A DNA stretch of 64,000 bases from Liolophura sinensis (Eukaryota; Mollusca; Polyplacophora; Chitonida; Chitonidae): assembly GCF_032854445.1 (NCBI RefSeq), contig NC_088301.1:5254044-5318043 (forward strand). The letters run 5' to 3'. The notes under the pieces were generated by a model, which saw only the letters and a list, made by a program, of their open reading frames with translations, made no database searches and was not told the DNA's origin. Every line of letters begins with the position of its first letter. Positions within the stretch are counted from its first letter, which is position 1. The translations under genes and the position numbers were made by a program. Shown here in pieces: positions 33,524-46,578 of the stretch.

Positions 33524-34832
33524 TATGCCTGATTAACTTCCTATGTCAGTCTTTTTAGTACTAAAATAGGATGAAAAAGTTTACACAGAATCAATGAAAT
33601 AATTCGGCCCTAGGAAGCTAACTTCTGGACTGCGACATAGTACTGGATGAAATAAGAAATGTTAACCGCTGGAACTTATATATGCACTTGGCAGGAAGCC
33701 AAAGTACTGTTGCTCAGTTAATATTATGGGGACGGGCTATTAGCTTCATGGTTACTTACTGGAGGCCCTTTCTGCCCAGGTGGTCCGGGCGGCCCATAAG
33801 GCCCCTGGATTCCGTCTCGTCCGTCCCGACCATCCCGACCCGGAAGTCCACAACAATCTGTTGGAGCACCTATAAACCAAAGAGAAAAAACTCGTATGTT
33901 GCCTATTTTTGAAATTTTACAAATTAACGGCAAAGCTATAAGAAAATCTAAAAACTAATCATACCGTGACGTTGTGTTGGTCCTTGTCCATTGTAGAGGT
34001 TAACAGCAAGGTGTTTAAGAGTAAGTGGAGTTGTATATGAGTAACCAGTATTGCCAGACAAGGATTAATGCAAAATGTAATTTGTTGTATTTAAGAACAT
34101 ATTGTGAAGAGGAGAATAATTTGTATGGGTGTATTGTTAAACGGAAACAGAGCTGTTTGACAGCATTAGAAAAACTCCCATGGTGCACTGAAGAGAAACG
34201 CTATCCGATCATTTATTCTTGGCAAATTCAGCCAAGTTAAGTTAAGTATTAAGTTTTATCATTGACATCAGAATGGAAATACTTCAGAAATATGATAATG
34301 TTAAACTCTCTTACCTGAAGCTGATCTTTCCACTGTACTCCCTTCTTGAGTGACATCTTTACTTCTCCCGTCAGTTGATAGCCCCTGATATATAAACAGT
34401 AGATGAAGTATGTTTCTACCTCACCTAGTATGACTGAACAGGAAGATAAGACCTACACCCAGATTCAGACAATGTCACTGATTTGCAACTATTTTAGGTG
34501 AATTCTTATTCGGAATATTGATTTGAAGATAAACTGTTCACAGATGTTGTAGGTCATTGTGGAGGCAATTGTATGTGTCAATTGTCCATGAACGCAACTA
34601 TGAATGACTTTTTCCACCGTTCTATAAAAGCTTGATTTCGCCCCTGACTATTAATCAGGATTGGTGTAATCCTTTTGCATGACTGGTGGACAAATCTCAG
34701 CGCGGTGATATCAAACACTCACCTGACCATTGAGAAAGGTACACACCAACAAGACAATGATAATCATCTTGCACACACTTGTAAAGCTGCAGTGTATTGG
34801 CTGTATCTACAGAACGGTAGCAAGTTTTAGTC

Positions 34833-34868
34833 TGACTGGGCTTTGGTGAAATCAACATTGTGTATAAG
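34833..34868 (-). promoter_or_regulatory. Core promoter of gene 3 (TATA + Inr)
   Basis: CTTATAC (34862-34868) and a TCAGAC initiator with A near 34833 are preserved, although the coding region is damaged. Confidence 0.42.
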
Positions 34869-35472
34869 CCAGACTGACACCAGATATCCACAAAACCAGT
34901 CCACATGGACGGCCTGTTCATATATCTCACTTGCAAGTCAGGAGTTGTTGATGTAAACTCATCTCATAATACTGAACATTTGTATATCTAAACGTTTGGT
35001 TGTTTATACCAAGAAATACTTCTTTCATAGTAACTTAACCTATCCTATATGGCACTTGAGACCCTTTCCACATTTACATGTGGCTATCTTGGGAATGTTC
35101 CTGATGTTGCTTGGGTTTTCTGTAACTCACTTTAAATATACATGTAGTCACACAGTTAACAGAAGGAATATCATGCCATCCGTCAGTGGATGCTGGCACC
35201 AGAGTGTTGATCAGGGTGAAATTCATATAGGGGTTCTAGGTTCTGAGGTGAACCATATCCTGGAATATTGGACTTCCGAAAACGGGAAAAAGAGCTTGTA
35301 GATAATATTTAAACATTTACATTTAAATATTTAAACATTCTGGCACCTACATGAAATATAAACCTATACTATTTGCTCAAGGCGAAATGATATTTATATG
35401 AGAATCTGAACTTCCAATGTCTATCGAAAGGGCCATGCTAAACTTAACTACCTGGTGACATTTGTAGATTTT

Positions 35473-35692
35473 CTGGTATTCTGAGCGGCTAGCCTCTCAC
35501 CATTGCGAGCTCAACCCAAGTCATGTCGGCCTCCTGTCCACTTGCATAGGTGGAAAGCTTTTACTGCAACCTGCAGATTGTCGTAGCTTTTTTCCATGCT
35601 TTGTCTCATTTTACTCACCATTGTTCTGGTGCCTGTCATACAAGTGAAACATCCTCCGTACGGAATAAAAAAACCTATCAAATGAATAATTA
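35473..35692 (+). mobile_element. Old SINE in spacer of unit 3
   Basis: Positional copy with CATGTCGGCCTCCTGTCC in the body, shared with the unit 5 spacer. Confidence 0.62.
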
Positions 35693-36490
35693 AATGATCA
35701 GAATGGTGATGGATTAATATGGATTATCCACCACTGTTCGCTATTAGCGGCAGAATTTATAATCAGTATTTACTTTAACAGTATTATGTTTTATTACATG
35801 TTTTATTTTATTACTTTTCTGATGTTTGACTGATTGGTTTTTACCGCAAGAACTTTTTAACCTATATGACAGCAGTCAGGTTTATGGATAGATGAGTTTA
35901 TATTGTATGAGAGTTCGTCTGACAATTACATTTTGTGGTTAAACGAGATCGATCCTGTACTTCTTCTTGACATATGAGGATATTATATATCAAGGCTATT
36001 TTATCTGATCATAACTGAATGAGAATGTGCCAGAGTGTAGAACAATTTTTCTTTAAATATAACCTACAGGAATAGTGTTAAGACATTCATATTTTACAGA
36101 TCCGAATTTTGACTGAAAATCCTGTCATATCAAAATACTCTAACATGATAGGTGTGCTCTACATGGGCTTACACCTGGATGTGAGTATAGGGCCTACCGA
36201 GAGTTAAGGAAGAGTCGAGGAGAACGATTGTGTCAGTGTAACATGACTCAGTAAGGTAACGCGTTCTGTTTGTCTTATTTGTGTAACTTCGGGTAAGTGA
36301 AACGCAAAATGCATCCTGGTAATCATTACATGTATACATATAGTTTAAAGTTACATCTCGGGGATGAGTGAAGCGGACATGTTCATGGTTACCATATTTG
36401 ACACCTGGTTTAGTTTTGGTAGGATTATAAACAACAATGAGAAAGTGTTTTGCAGAGATCCATTGCTAAGGTCTATTTTATATATTCATT

Positions 36491-37000
36491 TGTCTGTAAA
36501 ATCAGTCATACTCGCTACCAAAATTGCCTTTATTAAGCGACATGTAACAATACATGCTCTTCATATTATTGCAAAGGAAATGGAGTTAAAATAATTTATT
36601 TAATTTATAATGTTAAACTCCACAAGCTCAGTTTTGGCACCAAGAACTTGTTGCCTCAGGTGACGTCATCATTATTCAAAAGCATGTTACATGCTGGGCA
36701 ATGCTGGAGAGTATTTTGTTTTACAATGGCTGCACCAATAAGCGGTTTGAATAAACTCTGTGCAGTGGGACAACCAACGCTAGTGTCTCTACAAACTGAT
36801 TACATGGCTTTAATTTCCTAACATCCATCACTAAATCTATACTGCCGTGAGATCATATACTACAAGAGATAAAATAAATTTGATTTTGTATTGTTATATT
36901 ACACTAAAACGTGTCAACAATTTCAAAGATATCAGTGTCAGTAAGAGGGTTTACAGTTATGTTGATAGCAGGTACCTGATGTCGCCCTCCGTCAAACATG
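36491..37000. repeat. Composite repeat, spacer copy, unit 3
   Basis: Same arrangement; close to units 1 and 5. Confidence 0.63.
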
Positions 37001-37793
37001 TTGAACTCCGCCCAGTATCCAGCATGCCAGTGATTTTTGAATAATTCTGATGTCACCGCGGACAATGGGTACTTGCCATGGAAACCGAGCTGATGGGCTT
37101 AAACATTATGAATTAGAAAAAGTGCAAGAATATGAACTTCCAACATATTTACGTGTAGAGTTTCTTTTGTTACGTGTCACTGACCAGCGCCAATTTGATA
37201 GCCAGTATGACTGATTTTACAGATAACTAAATATAGACAACTCGCTCATAGAAATAGAAAGATCCATAATGGATTCTCTCCCTGGTTGCGATGTTGGGAT
37301 AAGGAGCAAACACAAGGAAGAAATGTTCATTGGCAGTTCTTCCAATCTGATTGTGCCTAATCCAGTGGCACACACGATGTCATATGACATAAGTAATCCT
37401 CCTTGTTTCATGTATGTCCTCTAACGTCAACCTGCTTTGGTTATGCTGTCTGTCACCATTCCTGACCAAGTAAATGTCCACCAACCGGAAGAAGAAAGCT
37501 GGATTCGAACATTTGGATGCGATTAGTATTTCTTAACGAGTTTTTGAGTGTTGTAAAATCACCAGTCGTACCCGTCGACCAGAAGAAGATTCTCTGTGTT
37601 GCTGGTGATTCACATGTGACCAAGTAAGAAGATAAGCAGATTCATGGGTATGGAAGTTGAGTAGATTATTGCTACCCTCCTATTCACCATATCGGGAGTG
37701 GTAGATCAATCCTGTGTCGAGTCACACCTAATACCTTTAAAGTTGTAACTTCCTCGCTTGGAATTCAGCATGAAGGAGATAGTGCAACAACTA

Positions 37794-38000
37794 GTTGACC
37801 TGTATCAGTATAATGGCTGGGGCAGGGCACCTTACTTGCCTTCGGTAAGGCGTCTCAGTGAAGCTGCACTAGATAAAAGAGCGATGGAAATCCGACCTGC
37901 AACAAGGAGGCACATTACATGCGTTCTAACAATTCTTTCGTCGTCATTTGACTGAAATATTGTTAAGTACGACGTTAAACCAAAAGCACCCACCCACCCA
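37794..38000 (+). mobile_element. LINE/SINE-type 3' end in spacer of unit 3
   Basis: Positional copy, with the GTACGACGTTAAACC tail. Confidence 0.58.
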
Positions 38001-38192
38001 GCCTATTCAAAATAGTCACAAACATCAGGTAACTTTGTATTGTCAGCAGAAGCATTCACAAATAAACCGAAGACCGTCAAAAAGATAACAAAAGTCGATT
38101 AGCTTATAATGTGAAAACAAGGTGTATAAACGTTTATTTATTTTCACCAGAGCAATTAGGTAGAAGTATTATTCGAATTTTTCTTCTGGTCT

Positions 38193-38198
38193 TTTATT
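38193..38198 (-). terminator. Poly(A) signal of gene 4
   Basis: AATAAA on the minus strand about 125 nt past the stop, with a second AATAAATAAAC downstream. Confidence 0.5.
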
Positions 38199-38321
38199 GT
38201 ACTCATGCTTCTTCCCTACAACATCTCACTATAATGCATTTAATCGCATCAGTGTGAAAGCAAAATATTCTATAATTCAGAGACAGTGCCAGCAATTGTA
38301 TTACCAAATCAACTGAAAAGA

Positions 38322-40342
38322 TTATTTTGTGCAAACGACACAGGTAATCTCATAACCGTCCACATATGGTGGACAAGGTAGTGAGCCACACGCCGCCTCC
38401 ACCACGTATAGGAGATTTCCGTCTAGGTTAGCAGCGGTGGCGGGATGAGTATCTGGATCCTGGTCCACGCACACGTACTCAGACTTGTGGAACGTGTGGT
38501 GTTGGGACATAAGAAATCCCAGGTACTCCACGGTCCATCCCGATGGACACTCGAGTCGGGCTGGGATCATCAGATGACTCAACCTTCCCGGAGTATAACA
38601 CACAGCACATTGAGCCTCTCTGTCATGAGGAAAGACTCCCCCCGAGTTTGTTGTGCGGAAGACATCATTCCCAGAACTTATCTGAAACTCAGTTCCATAC
38701 AGATACGATTTGGATTGATGTCCAGGGTAGGTTTTGTTGAACTGGGGATCCAGTGGGAGACACAACTGGTTAGCTCCGCTTCCTTTATGCGAGTAGAGAG
38801 AGCCAGCCATTATACCTAAAGATAAAGGACATTTGCAAATAATAAAAAAGACACAGCTATTTCCTGCAGTACTGAGCCCACAAAGGATGTGCATTAAAGA
38901 TATGTTCATAAGAATATCCAGTGGTGGCACACAGATAAAAGCATGACGCCTCATCACTTGGTGTGTGAGGTACTACCAGCAGCTCAGTAGTACCACTGCT
39001 AAACTATTTCACAACAAAGCCGTTTATGTGTAGTACTAGTGTTCTGTTACACTGCAGCAGTTCATGTGTACGACCACCGGTGTACTTACCACACCTAATG
39101 TGTAGTACGACAATTCTATCAATTTCCACAGTTCATGAATACTGCTACCTGTGTACTTAACCCCATTTAATGTGTAGTACAATAAGTCTATTACACTTCA
39201 TCAGTTTATGTGTACGACCACCGGTGTACTTAACCCCACTTAAGGTGTGGTACAATAATATTGTTCTTCAGCAGTTCGTATGTATTACCAGTAGTCTATT
39301 ACATCTAAGCAGGTAAAAACATACTTCTTACTGATTCGCTTGGCGCTCAGCACTGAAAGGTCAGAACAAGGAAACAGGACACGTTGGCCCGGTGTCAAAA
39401 GAAGACACACTATTTGTACAATGACATAATGACTTCTCGCCGTGGTATGACTTAAACATTTTTAAGTACGACGTTATACACTGAACAGACCTATATACCT
39501 ACATACGTACATATATACGTAAAGGTATACATGCGTACATTCCTACATACCTACATACCTACGTACATACGTACCAACGTCCATACGTACCAACATACAT
39601 ACCAACATACATACCTACATACATACCTACATTTATACCTACCTACCTCCCTACATTTATACCTATCTACCTACCTACCTACCTACTTACCTACCTACCT
39701 ACCTACCTACCTACATACATACATACATACATACATACATACATACATACGTACGTAGGTACATACGTACGTATGTACGTGCGTGCGTGCGTGCGTAATT
39801 TAAAATTACATAATTACATAATTACGTACGTAAGTAAATATATGTATACACACGGGGCCTCCGTGGCTCAGATTTTTAGCGCGCTAGCGCAACGTAATGA
39901 CTCAGGAGTCTCTCAACAATGTGGTCAATGTGAGTTGAAGTTTCACCAATACGGTCACTGTGAGTTCCAGTCTAGCTCATGCTGGCTTCCTCTCCGGCCG
40001 TACGTGGAAAGGTCTGACAGCAACCTGCGGATGGTCTTGTGTTTCCACCCACCATAATGCTGGCCGCCGTCGTATAAGTGAAATACCCTTGGGTCGGGCG
40101 TAAAACACCAATCAAATAAATTAAGAAACATATGTACATACGTAGATACATTTATACGTACATATGTACATACATACACATGCATTAAACATACATGCGT
40201 GCATACCCATATACCCAGCTACATATATACGCGCATACATAAATACATAAATGCGTACATACCTACATACTTACATAAACACACAGACACACGTAAATAC
40301 ATAAATGCGTACATACCTGAATACATACCTAAATTAATACCT

Positions 40343-40404
<62 letters not shown>

Positions 40405-43400
40405 ACACACACACACACAGACATACACGCATACATACATACATGGAGGCCTCTCTGGCTCAGTTGGTTTGCGCGCTAGCGCAGCGTAATGACCCAGGAA
40501 TCTCACCAATGCGGTCGCTGTGAGTTCAAGTCCAGTTCATGCTGGCTTCCTCTCCGGCCGTACGTGGAAAGGTCCGGCAGCAACCTGCGGATGGTCGTGG
40601 GTTTCTTCCGGGCTGTTTCCTCCCACCATAATGCTGGCCGCCGTCGTATAAGTGAAATATTCTTGAGTACGACGTAAAACACCAATCAAATAAATGAATA
40701 AATAAAACATACATAAGTACATACATATGTACATATCGAGAGTTTTATACGTACCACCACTAGTCTTTTACATCACACTACTTTTTAATGTGTACTACAA
40801 TTGGTCTATGATGCTTGACTACTTTATGTGTGCTGGTTTATGGGTTTATTACAGGACAGCAGGGGATGTGCATTACAACCATTCTATTGTACTTCAGTAG
40901 CTTGTGAACACAATAGTTGGTTATTACACCTTGTTAGTGTACGTTTACTGGTCTATTTCATCTCAGCAACTTGTTGCTGTCTCGCTTGGCGCTCGGCTCT
41001 GAGATGTTAGAGCAAGGAAACATGACTGGTTGGCTTGGTGTCAGTATAATGTGACTGGCTGGGGTGTGGTGTCAAGTCTGGTGTCTTTGCCATGACACAA
41101 CCTGATGAGGGCGAAGAGTTGTTTTGGGAAAAAAACTGATGACTAAAGAAGGGCCTAAGCCTTAGGTTGTCGTATGTTTGTTTTGTGTGAGCGTGTTATA
41201 CGCTGACGTAAACACTCGAAAAACGCACTTGTTTGTGTACTTGCAATACCTCAAAGAGAGCGACCACACTTGTGTATGGACGTGTTAAGTGGTGAAGTCA
41301 ACAGGAGAAGAAAAAACAATTTTAAAGTGATTTGAAATTTTGACTTCAGTCTATGATGGCTTTGCGATCTCATGGCCAGCTGTTATATGGTGACGTCAAC
41401 AGGAGAGCACACCAGTAGTGTGTGCAGCAGTTATTTAGGGTCTATGCTGTTGTCAATACAGGGACGACCATAAGCAAAAGTGAATGCGGAATGAGAAAGA
41501 TGCTAGTCTGTCAATCTTTAGGGCACGTAAGCTGTTAGTTCAGTTCTAATCTCAGAAAATATCTAAAGGCTCAGAGTAAATGTAACTCTTGAAAATTTTT
41601 GTGCAACTTAGCCGCAACATGCTTATTTTTTACCTGAGTATAGTCTTTCCGAATGATCCGGACAGATATTTCTTCCCCAGCGGGTGTAGACAGCTCCTCC
41701 TGAAAATCGGTAAAACACACTAGAATGATTAGTTAATACTAAAATCAACAGGTAAATTTAAGCACGGTGGCTATGTTTTAGCGAAGTGAACCGTCACTTC
41801 TGATATCTTCAGTATGATGTTACAGTGAGGCATAACTATACATATGTCGACACTGTCCAGATCTACTACCAGTAGTTCTCAGACGTGATATATAATATAA
41901 GGATATAAACGACGCACAACACAAAGTCAGGAAAAAAAATACGGAGGATTTTTACTTATTCGCTAGGTACAACCGGTCGCTTATTAATATCATATACTTG
42001 GTCATTTGGTTTAGAAATCCCTATTTTACTGCAAGCATATTTAAATTTTATTTAACTTCATAACCCGGCTTAACCTTCAAGATCAGTATATAGCTACTAT
42101 ATAAAAGATAGAGAAAAATCAAACTGGACACGACAACGACAAATTGGTGATTAGTGATAAAATGTATCTGTTCTTATATTACAACAGAAAAACCAACTAG
42201 TCTTTTATTGCCCGTTGACTACAAATGTCAAAATCCCGTTTCAAAATAATGATATGAACACCATATTCATGTCTTCCCGTTTTCTCATATTTTTATATAC
42301 ATTGATTTCTTACCATGACTTATGGAGTTTGTGTCTTCCTCTGTTCTCGTTGTACCGTCTCCGGTGTTCACACCAGAACGGCCGATGTTGGCACCAGCCA
42401 ATCGTTGTACGAGAGTCTGGAAAATCTTGTCCAATTGATTGTCCAGATTTATCACACTCTGAGGTCCCTAGGAGGGACAAACGATAGCAAGTACATGTAA
42501 ATTATTGTGATTATTGTGGGTTACAAATTTCTTTTATGTTTATGTTATGGATAAAAAGATTTTTTTTTTTTTTTTTTTTTGATTAGTGTTTTACGCCGTA
42601 CTGAAGAATATTTCACTTATACGACGGCGGCCAGCAGGCCAGCATTATGGTGGGTGGAAACCGGGCACAGCCCTGGGAAAACCCACGACCATCCGCAGGT
42701 TGCTGGCAGACCTTCCCACTTACGGCCGGAGAGTGGATAAAAGGAGGCCGTGAAAAAAGCAAATTTCCATTTGGTATTCGTACTTTTAATATACTGTCGA
42801 TTATTGCATCAAACGCCTGCACTGTAAGTGTTTAGGTATTAGAATGAGTATATAATTCAGATCTTTTGTAAGTAAATATGCACAGAATGTTCAGAATAAG
42901 TGACACTCTGCTCCATAATTGTGTCTTGTTCCTCTTATCCCGGGGCTGAGGACTGTATATTTATGGCGTTGAGTTCGGTGGCCTGGTTGGGGAGGAACAG
43001 TTGCGCAATTAAAGCGTACATGGGACACATATTTTCAAATATTATTAACAATTTATCCATTTCTTTTAGCCATTGACCTATATTTAGCTGTTTGTAAAAT
43101 CAGCCATGCTCGCCACTAAAATGGATTTTAGTCAGTGACACGTTGCAACCTAAGCTGTACACATGGATGTTGGAAATTGATATTCTTGCACAGAAAATGA
43201 AGCTAGAATACTTTTTACTAATTCAGGACACTAACTGGATAAGCTTGATTTTGAGAGCAGGAACGCATTGTCGGGATCAGGTGCCGTCATAATTATTCAA
43301 AATCCAGTGACATGCTGGATAATGGGAGGAATTGAATATGTGTTGACAAAGGGCGACACTAGTTACTTAGTGTCGTACTAAGAGATATGGAATTTCATCT

Positions 43401-45709
43401 AAACCCTGTATTTGACACTGGCATATTTGAGATTGTTTGCACGTTTTAGTATAATTTGACCTCCATCAATGCTTTTTATATTAGATGTTGTAGTAAATGA
43501 TCTCACAGGAGTATGGTATTAGAGCTGGATGTTAGAAAATTGAAGAATTGGAAGACTCCTTCCAAATTTCACATTTTTCATACTTTCTTAATTCTTTGGT
43601 GGTTAGTCTGAACCATCGTTTTGGAAATTTGAGTTGTCAATATTCACCTGCGACGTACAATTTGGTTGTCGGCTAGTACACGAATGCCTGTTTCGACGCA
43701 AAGATTCTATGCATATTAAGTATTAGATTTGTTTACGCTGCAATGGAATCGCAATGTTTGAATAGCTGAGTTATATCCCGTACCTTCAGCTACGAATTTT
43801 AAAAAGACAGGCCTTCTGAATTGATCTTTTAAGAGTATTTTTTACTTTTGTAAGAATAGTATGGGAATGGAATGTGTTAGGCTCATTGTTCACCAGAATT
43901 CACTTAAACCCTGCTTCAAAGATTATGACGTACTGAGTCCCCCCCCCCCCTCCCTCACAAACCCTGCCATCTTGATCTCCAAATTTTAGAGAGTACATAC
44001 GTGTTTCATGTAATGCAGACATGTTTAGCACATGCATACATATTTAGCGCGTATTATTCACATGCTAACCATAAATGCAATTTTTTGATATGCTAGGAAA
44101 CGAAGAGACAGTTCTCGCTGAGACAAGTCTCGTCTATTATTTGGGATTTATATATACCTAAGTGCTAGTATTTCACATTTGCGTTCGTGGTTATATTTCG
44201 ATGTCCCCATTTGTGTGGAACAAAGACAACCAAAAGACTGCCGTCAGAAGGAAACCAGTACACATTATCATGACAACTGCAGTTGTCACATAGTTTAGGT
44301 TGTAAATACACACAGCCGATGATAGATATCATTTTAATGTGTTTTTAACTTCCTACAATGCATATGTACTTTAACCGATGTCATGGATTTTTACATTGCT
44401 TACGCCTGCTTATTTATTCATTTATTTGATTGGTGTTTTATTCTGTACTGAAGAATATTTCACCTAAACGACGGCAGCAAGTATTATGGTGGGAGGAAAC
44501 CGGGCACAGATAGGGGGAAACCCACAACCATCGGCAGGTTGTTAAAAAACCTCCCCACATACGGCCTATGCCTGATTAACTTCCTATGTCAGTCTTTTTA
44601 GTACTAAAGTAGGATGAAAAAGTTTACACAGAATCAATGAAATAATTCGGCCCTAGGAAGCTAACTTCTGCGACATAATACTGGATAAAATAAGAAATGT
44701 TAACCGCTGGAACTTATATATGCACTTGGCAGGAAGCCAAAGTACTGTTGCTCAATTAATATTATGGGGACGGGCTATTCGCTTCATGGTTACTTACTGG
44801 AGGCCCTTTCTGCCCCGGTGGTCCGGGCGGCCCATAAGGCCCCTGGATTCCGTCTCTTCCGTCCCGACCATCCCGACCCGGAAGTCCACAACAATCAGCG
44901 GGAGCACCTATAACCAAGGAGAAAAAACTCGTATGTTGCCCACTTTTGAAATGTTACAAATTAACGGCAAAGCTATAAGAAAATCTAAAAACTAATCATA
45001 CCGTACGCTGTGTTGGTCCTTATCCAGTGTAGAGGTTAACAGCAACGTGTTTAAGAGAAGGTGGAGTTGTATATGAGTAACCAGTATTGCCAGACAATTA
45101 TTAATGCAAAATGTAGTTTGTTGTGAGAAGGAGAATAATTTGTATGGGTGTATTGTTAAACGGAAACAGAGCTGTTTGACAGCATTAGAAAAACTCCCAT
45201 GGTGCACTGAAGAGAAACGCTATCCGATCATTTATTCTTGGCAAATTTAGCGGTTAAGTATTAAGTTTTATCATTGACATCAGAATGGTAATACTTCAGA
45301 AATATAATAATGTTAAAGTCTCTTACCTGAAGCTGATCTTTCCACTGTACTCCCTTCTTGAGTGACATCTTTACTTCTCCCGTCAGTTGATAGCCCCTGA
45401 TATATAAACAGTAGAAGAAGTATGTTTCTACCTCACCTAGTATGACTGAACAGGGAAATAAGACCTACACCCAGATTCAGACAATGTCACTGATTTGCAA
45501 CTATTTGCAATTGTATGTGTCAATTGTCGATGAACGCAACTATGAATGACTTTTTCCACCACTCTATAAAAGCTTGATTTCGCCCCTGACTGTTAATCAG
45601 ATTTGGTGTAATCCTTTTGCATGACTGGTGGACAAATCTCAGCGCGGTGATATCAAACACTCACCTGACCATTGAGAAAGGTACACACCAACAAGACAAT
45701 GATAATCAT
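38322..45709 (-). CDS. Short-chain collagen C4-like secreted protein, gene 4 (6 exons, 312 aa)
   Basis: Exons are E1 45665-45709, E2 45327-45396, E3 44798-44907, E4 42314-42467, E5 41634-41699 and E6 38322-38815. They total 939 nt, all introns are GT-AG, and the frame is continuous. Exon 3 is 110 nt with ten triplets, one GRD fewer than genes 1 and 2. Exon 4 has QRLAGANIGRSG, like gene 1, and a GTTRTEED variant. Exon 6 has SLYSHKGSGANQLC, EFQISSGND, FPHDREAQC and HHTFHKSEY. Its AANLDG stretch matches gene 2 rather than its block partner gene 6. All ten cysteines of the C-terminal domain are present. The product is predicted to be secreted and trimeric, by family and coiled coil. Confidence 0.87.
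39020..39490. repeat. 72-bp minisatellite plus flank, intron 5 of gene 4 (one repeat shorter)
   Basis: One repeat has been lost by fusion at CCCCACTTAAGGTGTGGTAC, as in unit 6. Confidence 0.7.
39491..39853. repeat. (TACN)n array, unit 4 (short)
   Basis: The shortest array apart from unit 6, with a GTGCGTGCGTGC run near 39778-39796. Confidence 0.82.
39854..40124 (+). mobile_element. tRNA-derived SINE, copy A of unit 4
   Basis: Full length with the duplicated B-box segment. It has small substitutions, such as CTCAACAATG at the first duplicate. Confidence 0.8.
40345..40420. repeat. (CA)n tract, unit 4
   Basis: About 75 bp, one TA interruption. Confidence 0.85.
40445..40706 (+). mobile_element. 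tRNA-derived SINE, copy B of unit 4, full length
   Basis: A complete SINE with a single B box (GCTGTGAGTTCAAGTCC), the canonical body and an AATCAAATAAATGAATAAATAAA tail. It lacks the B-box duplication seen in the A copies. Confidence 0.82.
40733..41157. repeat. Second, diverged copy of the minisatellite flank element, gene 4 intron 5
   Basis: TCTCGCTTGGCGCTCGGCTC and AGCAAGGAAACATGACTGG align with the flank at 39330-39385. Upstream are degenerate GTGTACTACAATTGGTCTA-type repeats. The element lies directly after SINE copy B. Confidence 0.65.
42548..42745 (-). mobile_element. 5'-truncated SINE with target-site duplication, gene 4 intron 3
   Basis: The left duplication is TGGATAAAAAGA (42548-42559) and the right is TGGATAAAAGGA (42734-42745). 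The poly(T) run is longer than in unit 2, and there is a small internal duplication GCCAGCAGGCCAGCA. Confidence 0.85.
43086..43551. repeat. Composite repeat, intron 3 copy, gene 4
   Basis: S1 and S2 as in gene 1, with a short insertion TTAGTGTCGTACTAAG at the S2 start. Confidence 0.62.
44410..44576 (-). mobile_element. Reverse SINE fragment, gene 4 intron 3 (distal)
   Basis: Same insertion as in unit 1, including the TTAAAAAACC variant. Confidence 0.7.
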
Positions 45710-45774
45710 CTTGCACACACTTGTAAAGCTGCAGTGTATTGGCTGTATCTACAGAACGGTAGCAAGTTTTAGTC

Positions 45775-45810
45775 TGACTGGACTTTGGTGAAATCAACAG
45801 TGTGTATAAG
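45775..45810 (-). promoter_or_regulatory. Core promoter of gene 4 (TATA + Inr)
   Basis: CTTATAC at 45804-45810 with the initiator A near 45775. The arrangement matches gene 1 almost base for base. Confidence 0.45.
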
Positions 45811-46357
45811 CCAGACTGACACCAGATATCCACAAAACCAGTCCACATGGACGGCCTGTTCATATATCTCACTTGCAAGTCAGAAGTTGTTGATGTAAAC
45901 TCATCTCATAATACTGAACATTTGTATATCTAATCGTTTGGTTGTTTATACCAAAAAATACTTCTTTCATAGTAAATTAACCTATCCTATATGGGATGTG
46001 AGACCCTTTCCACATTTACATTTGGCTATCGTGGGAATGTTCCTGATGTTGCTTGGGTTTTCTGTAACTCACTTTAAATATACATGTAGTCACACAGTTA
46101 ACAGAAGGAATATCATGCCATCCGTCAGTGGATGCTGGCACCAGAGTGTTTATCCAGGTGCAATTCTTATAGGGTTCTGAGGTGAACCATATCCTGGAAT
46201 ATTGGACTTCCGAAAAGAGAAAAAAGAGCTTGTAGATAATATTTAAACATTTACATTTAAATATTTAAACATCCTGGCAGCTACATGAAATATAAACCTA
46301 TACAATTTGCTCAAGGCGAAATGATATCTATGTGAGAATCTGAACCTCCAATGAACT

Positions 46358-46578
46358 TGTGGTATTCTGAGCGGCTAGCCTCTCACCATTGCGAGCTCAA
46401 CCCAAGTCATGCCGGCCTCCTCTCCACTTGCATAGGCGGGAAGCTTTTACTGCAACCTGCAGATTGTCGTAGCTTTTTTCCATGCTTTGCCTCATTTTAC
46501 TCACCATTGTTCTGGTGCCTGTCATACAAGTGAAACATCCTCCGTACGGAGTAAAAAAACCTATGAAATAAATAATTA
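46358..46578 (+). mobile_element. Old SINE in spacer of unit 4
   Basis: Positional copy. About 40 bp just upstream, present in other spacers, is missing here (AATGAACTTGTGG junction). Confidence 0.62.

Larger units (their letters stand above)
27560..34767 (-). pseudogene. Short-chain collagen C4-like gene 3, exon 5 deleted and exon 6 frameshifted
   Basis: Intact exons are E1 34723-34767, E2 34315-34384, E3 33760-33869 (starts G-A-P-T-D-C-C) and E4 31451-31604. Exon 5 is reduced to a 9-nt stub after its acceptor (30830-30838) with no donor; using that acceptor would reach a stop within a few codons. Exon 6 is 27560-28037. It carries the net -18 nt change of gene 5, giving KHTVVSPTGSQFNK. It also has an extra C near 27934 (TTCCCATAC against TTCCATAC), which gives a stop after YLYGN. 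An extra G near 27610 (GGTGGGGC against GGTGGGC) would replace the C-terminal TCVVC end with PTICGRL. Both extra bases fall in short homopolymers, so base-calling error is possible. If they are errors, the gene would equal gene 5. Confidence 0.75.
27560..38321 (-). repeat. Tandem unit 3 (10,762 bp)
   Basis: Contains gene 3 (27560-34767, exon 5 deleted and exon 6 frameshifted) and spacer 34768-38321. It is nearly the same as unit 5, offset by about 21.6-21.7 kb. The shared events are the exon-5 deletion, the compensating indels in exon 6, the absent SINE insertion at 31693 and the shortened second SINE. Confidence 0.85.
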
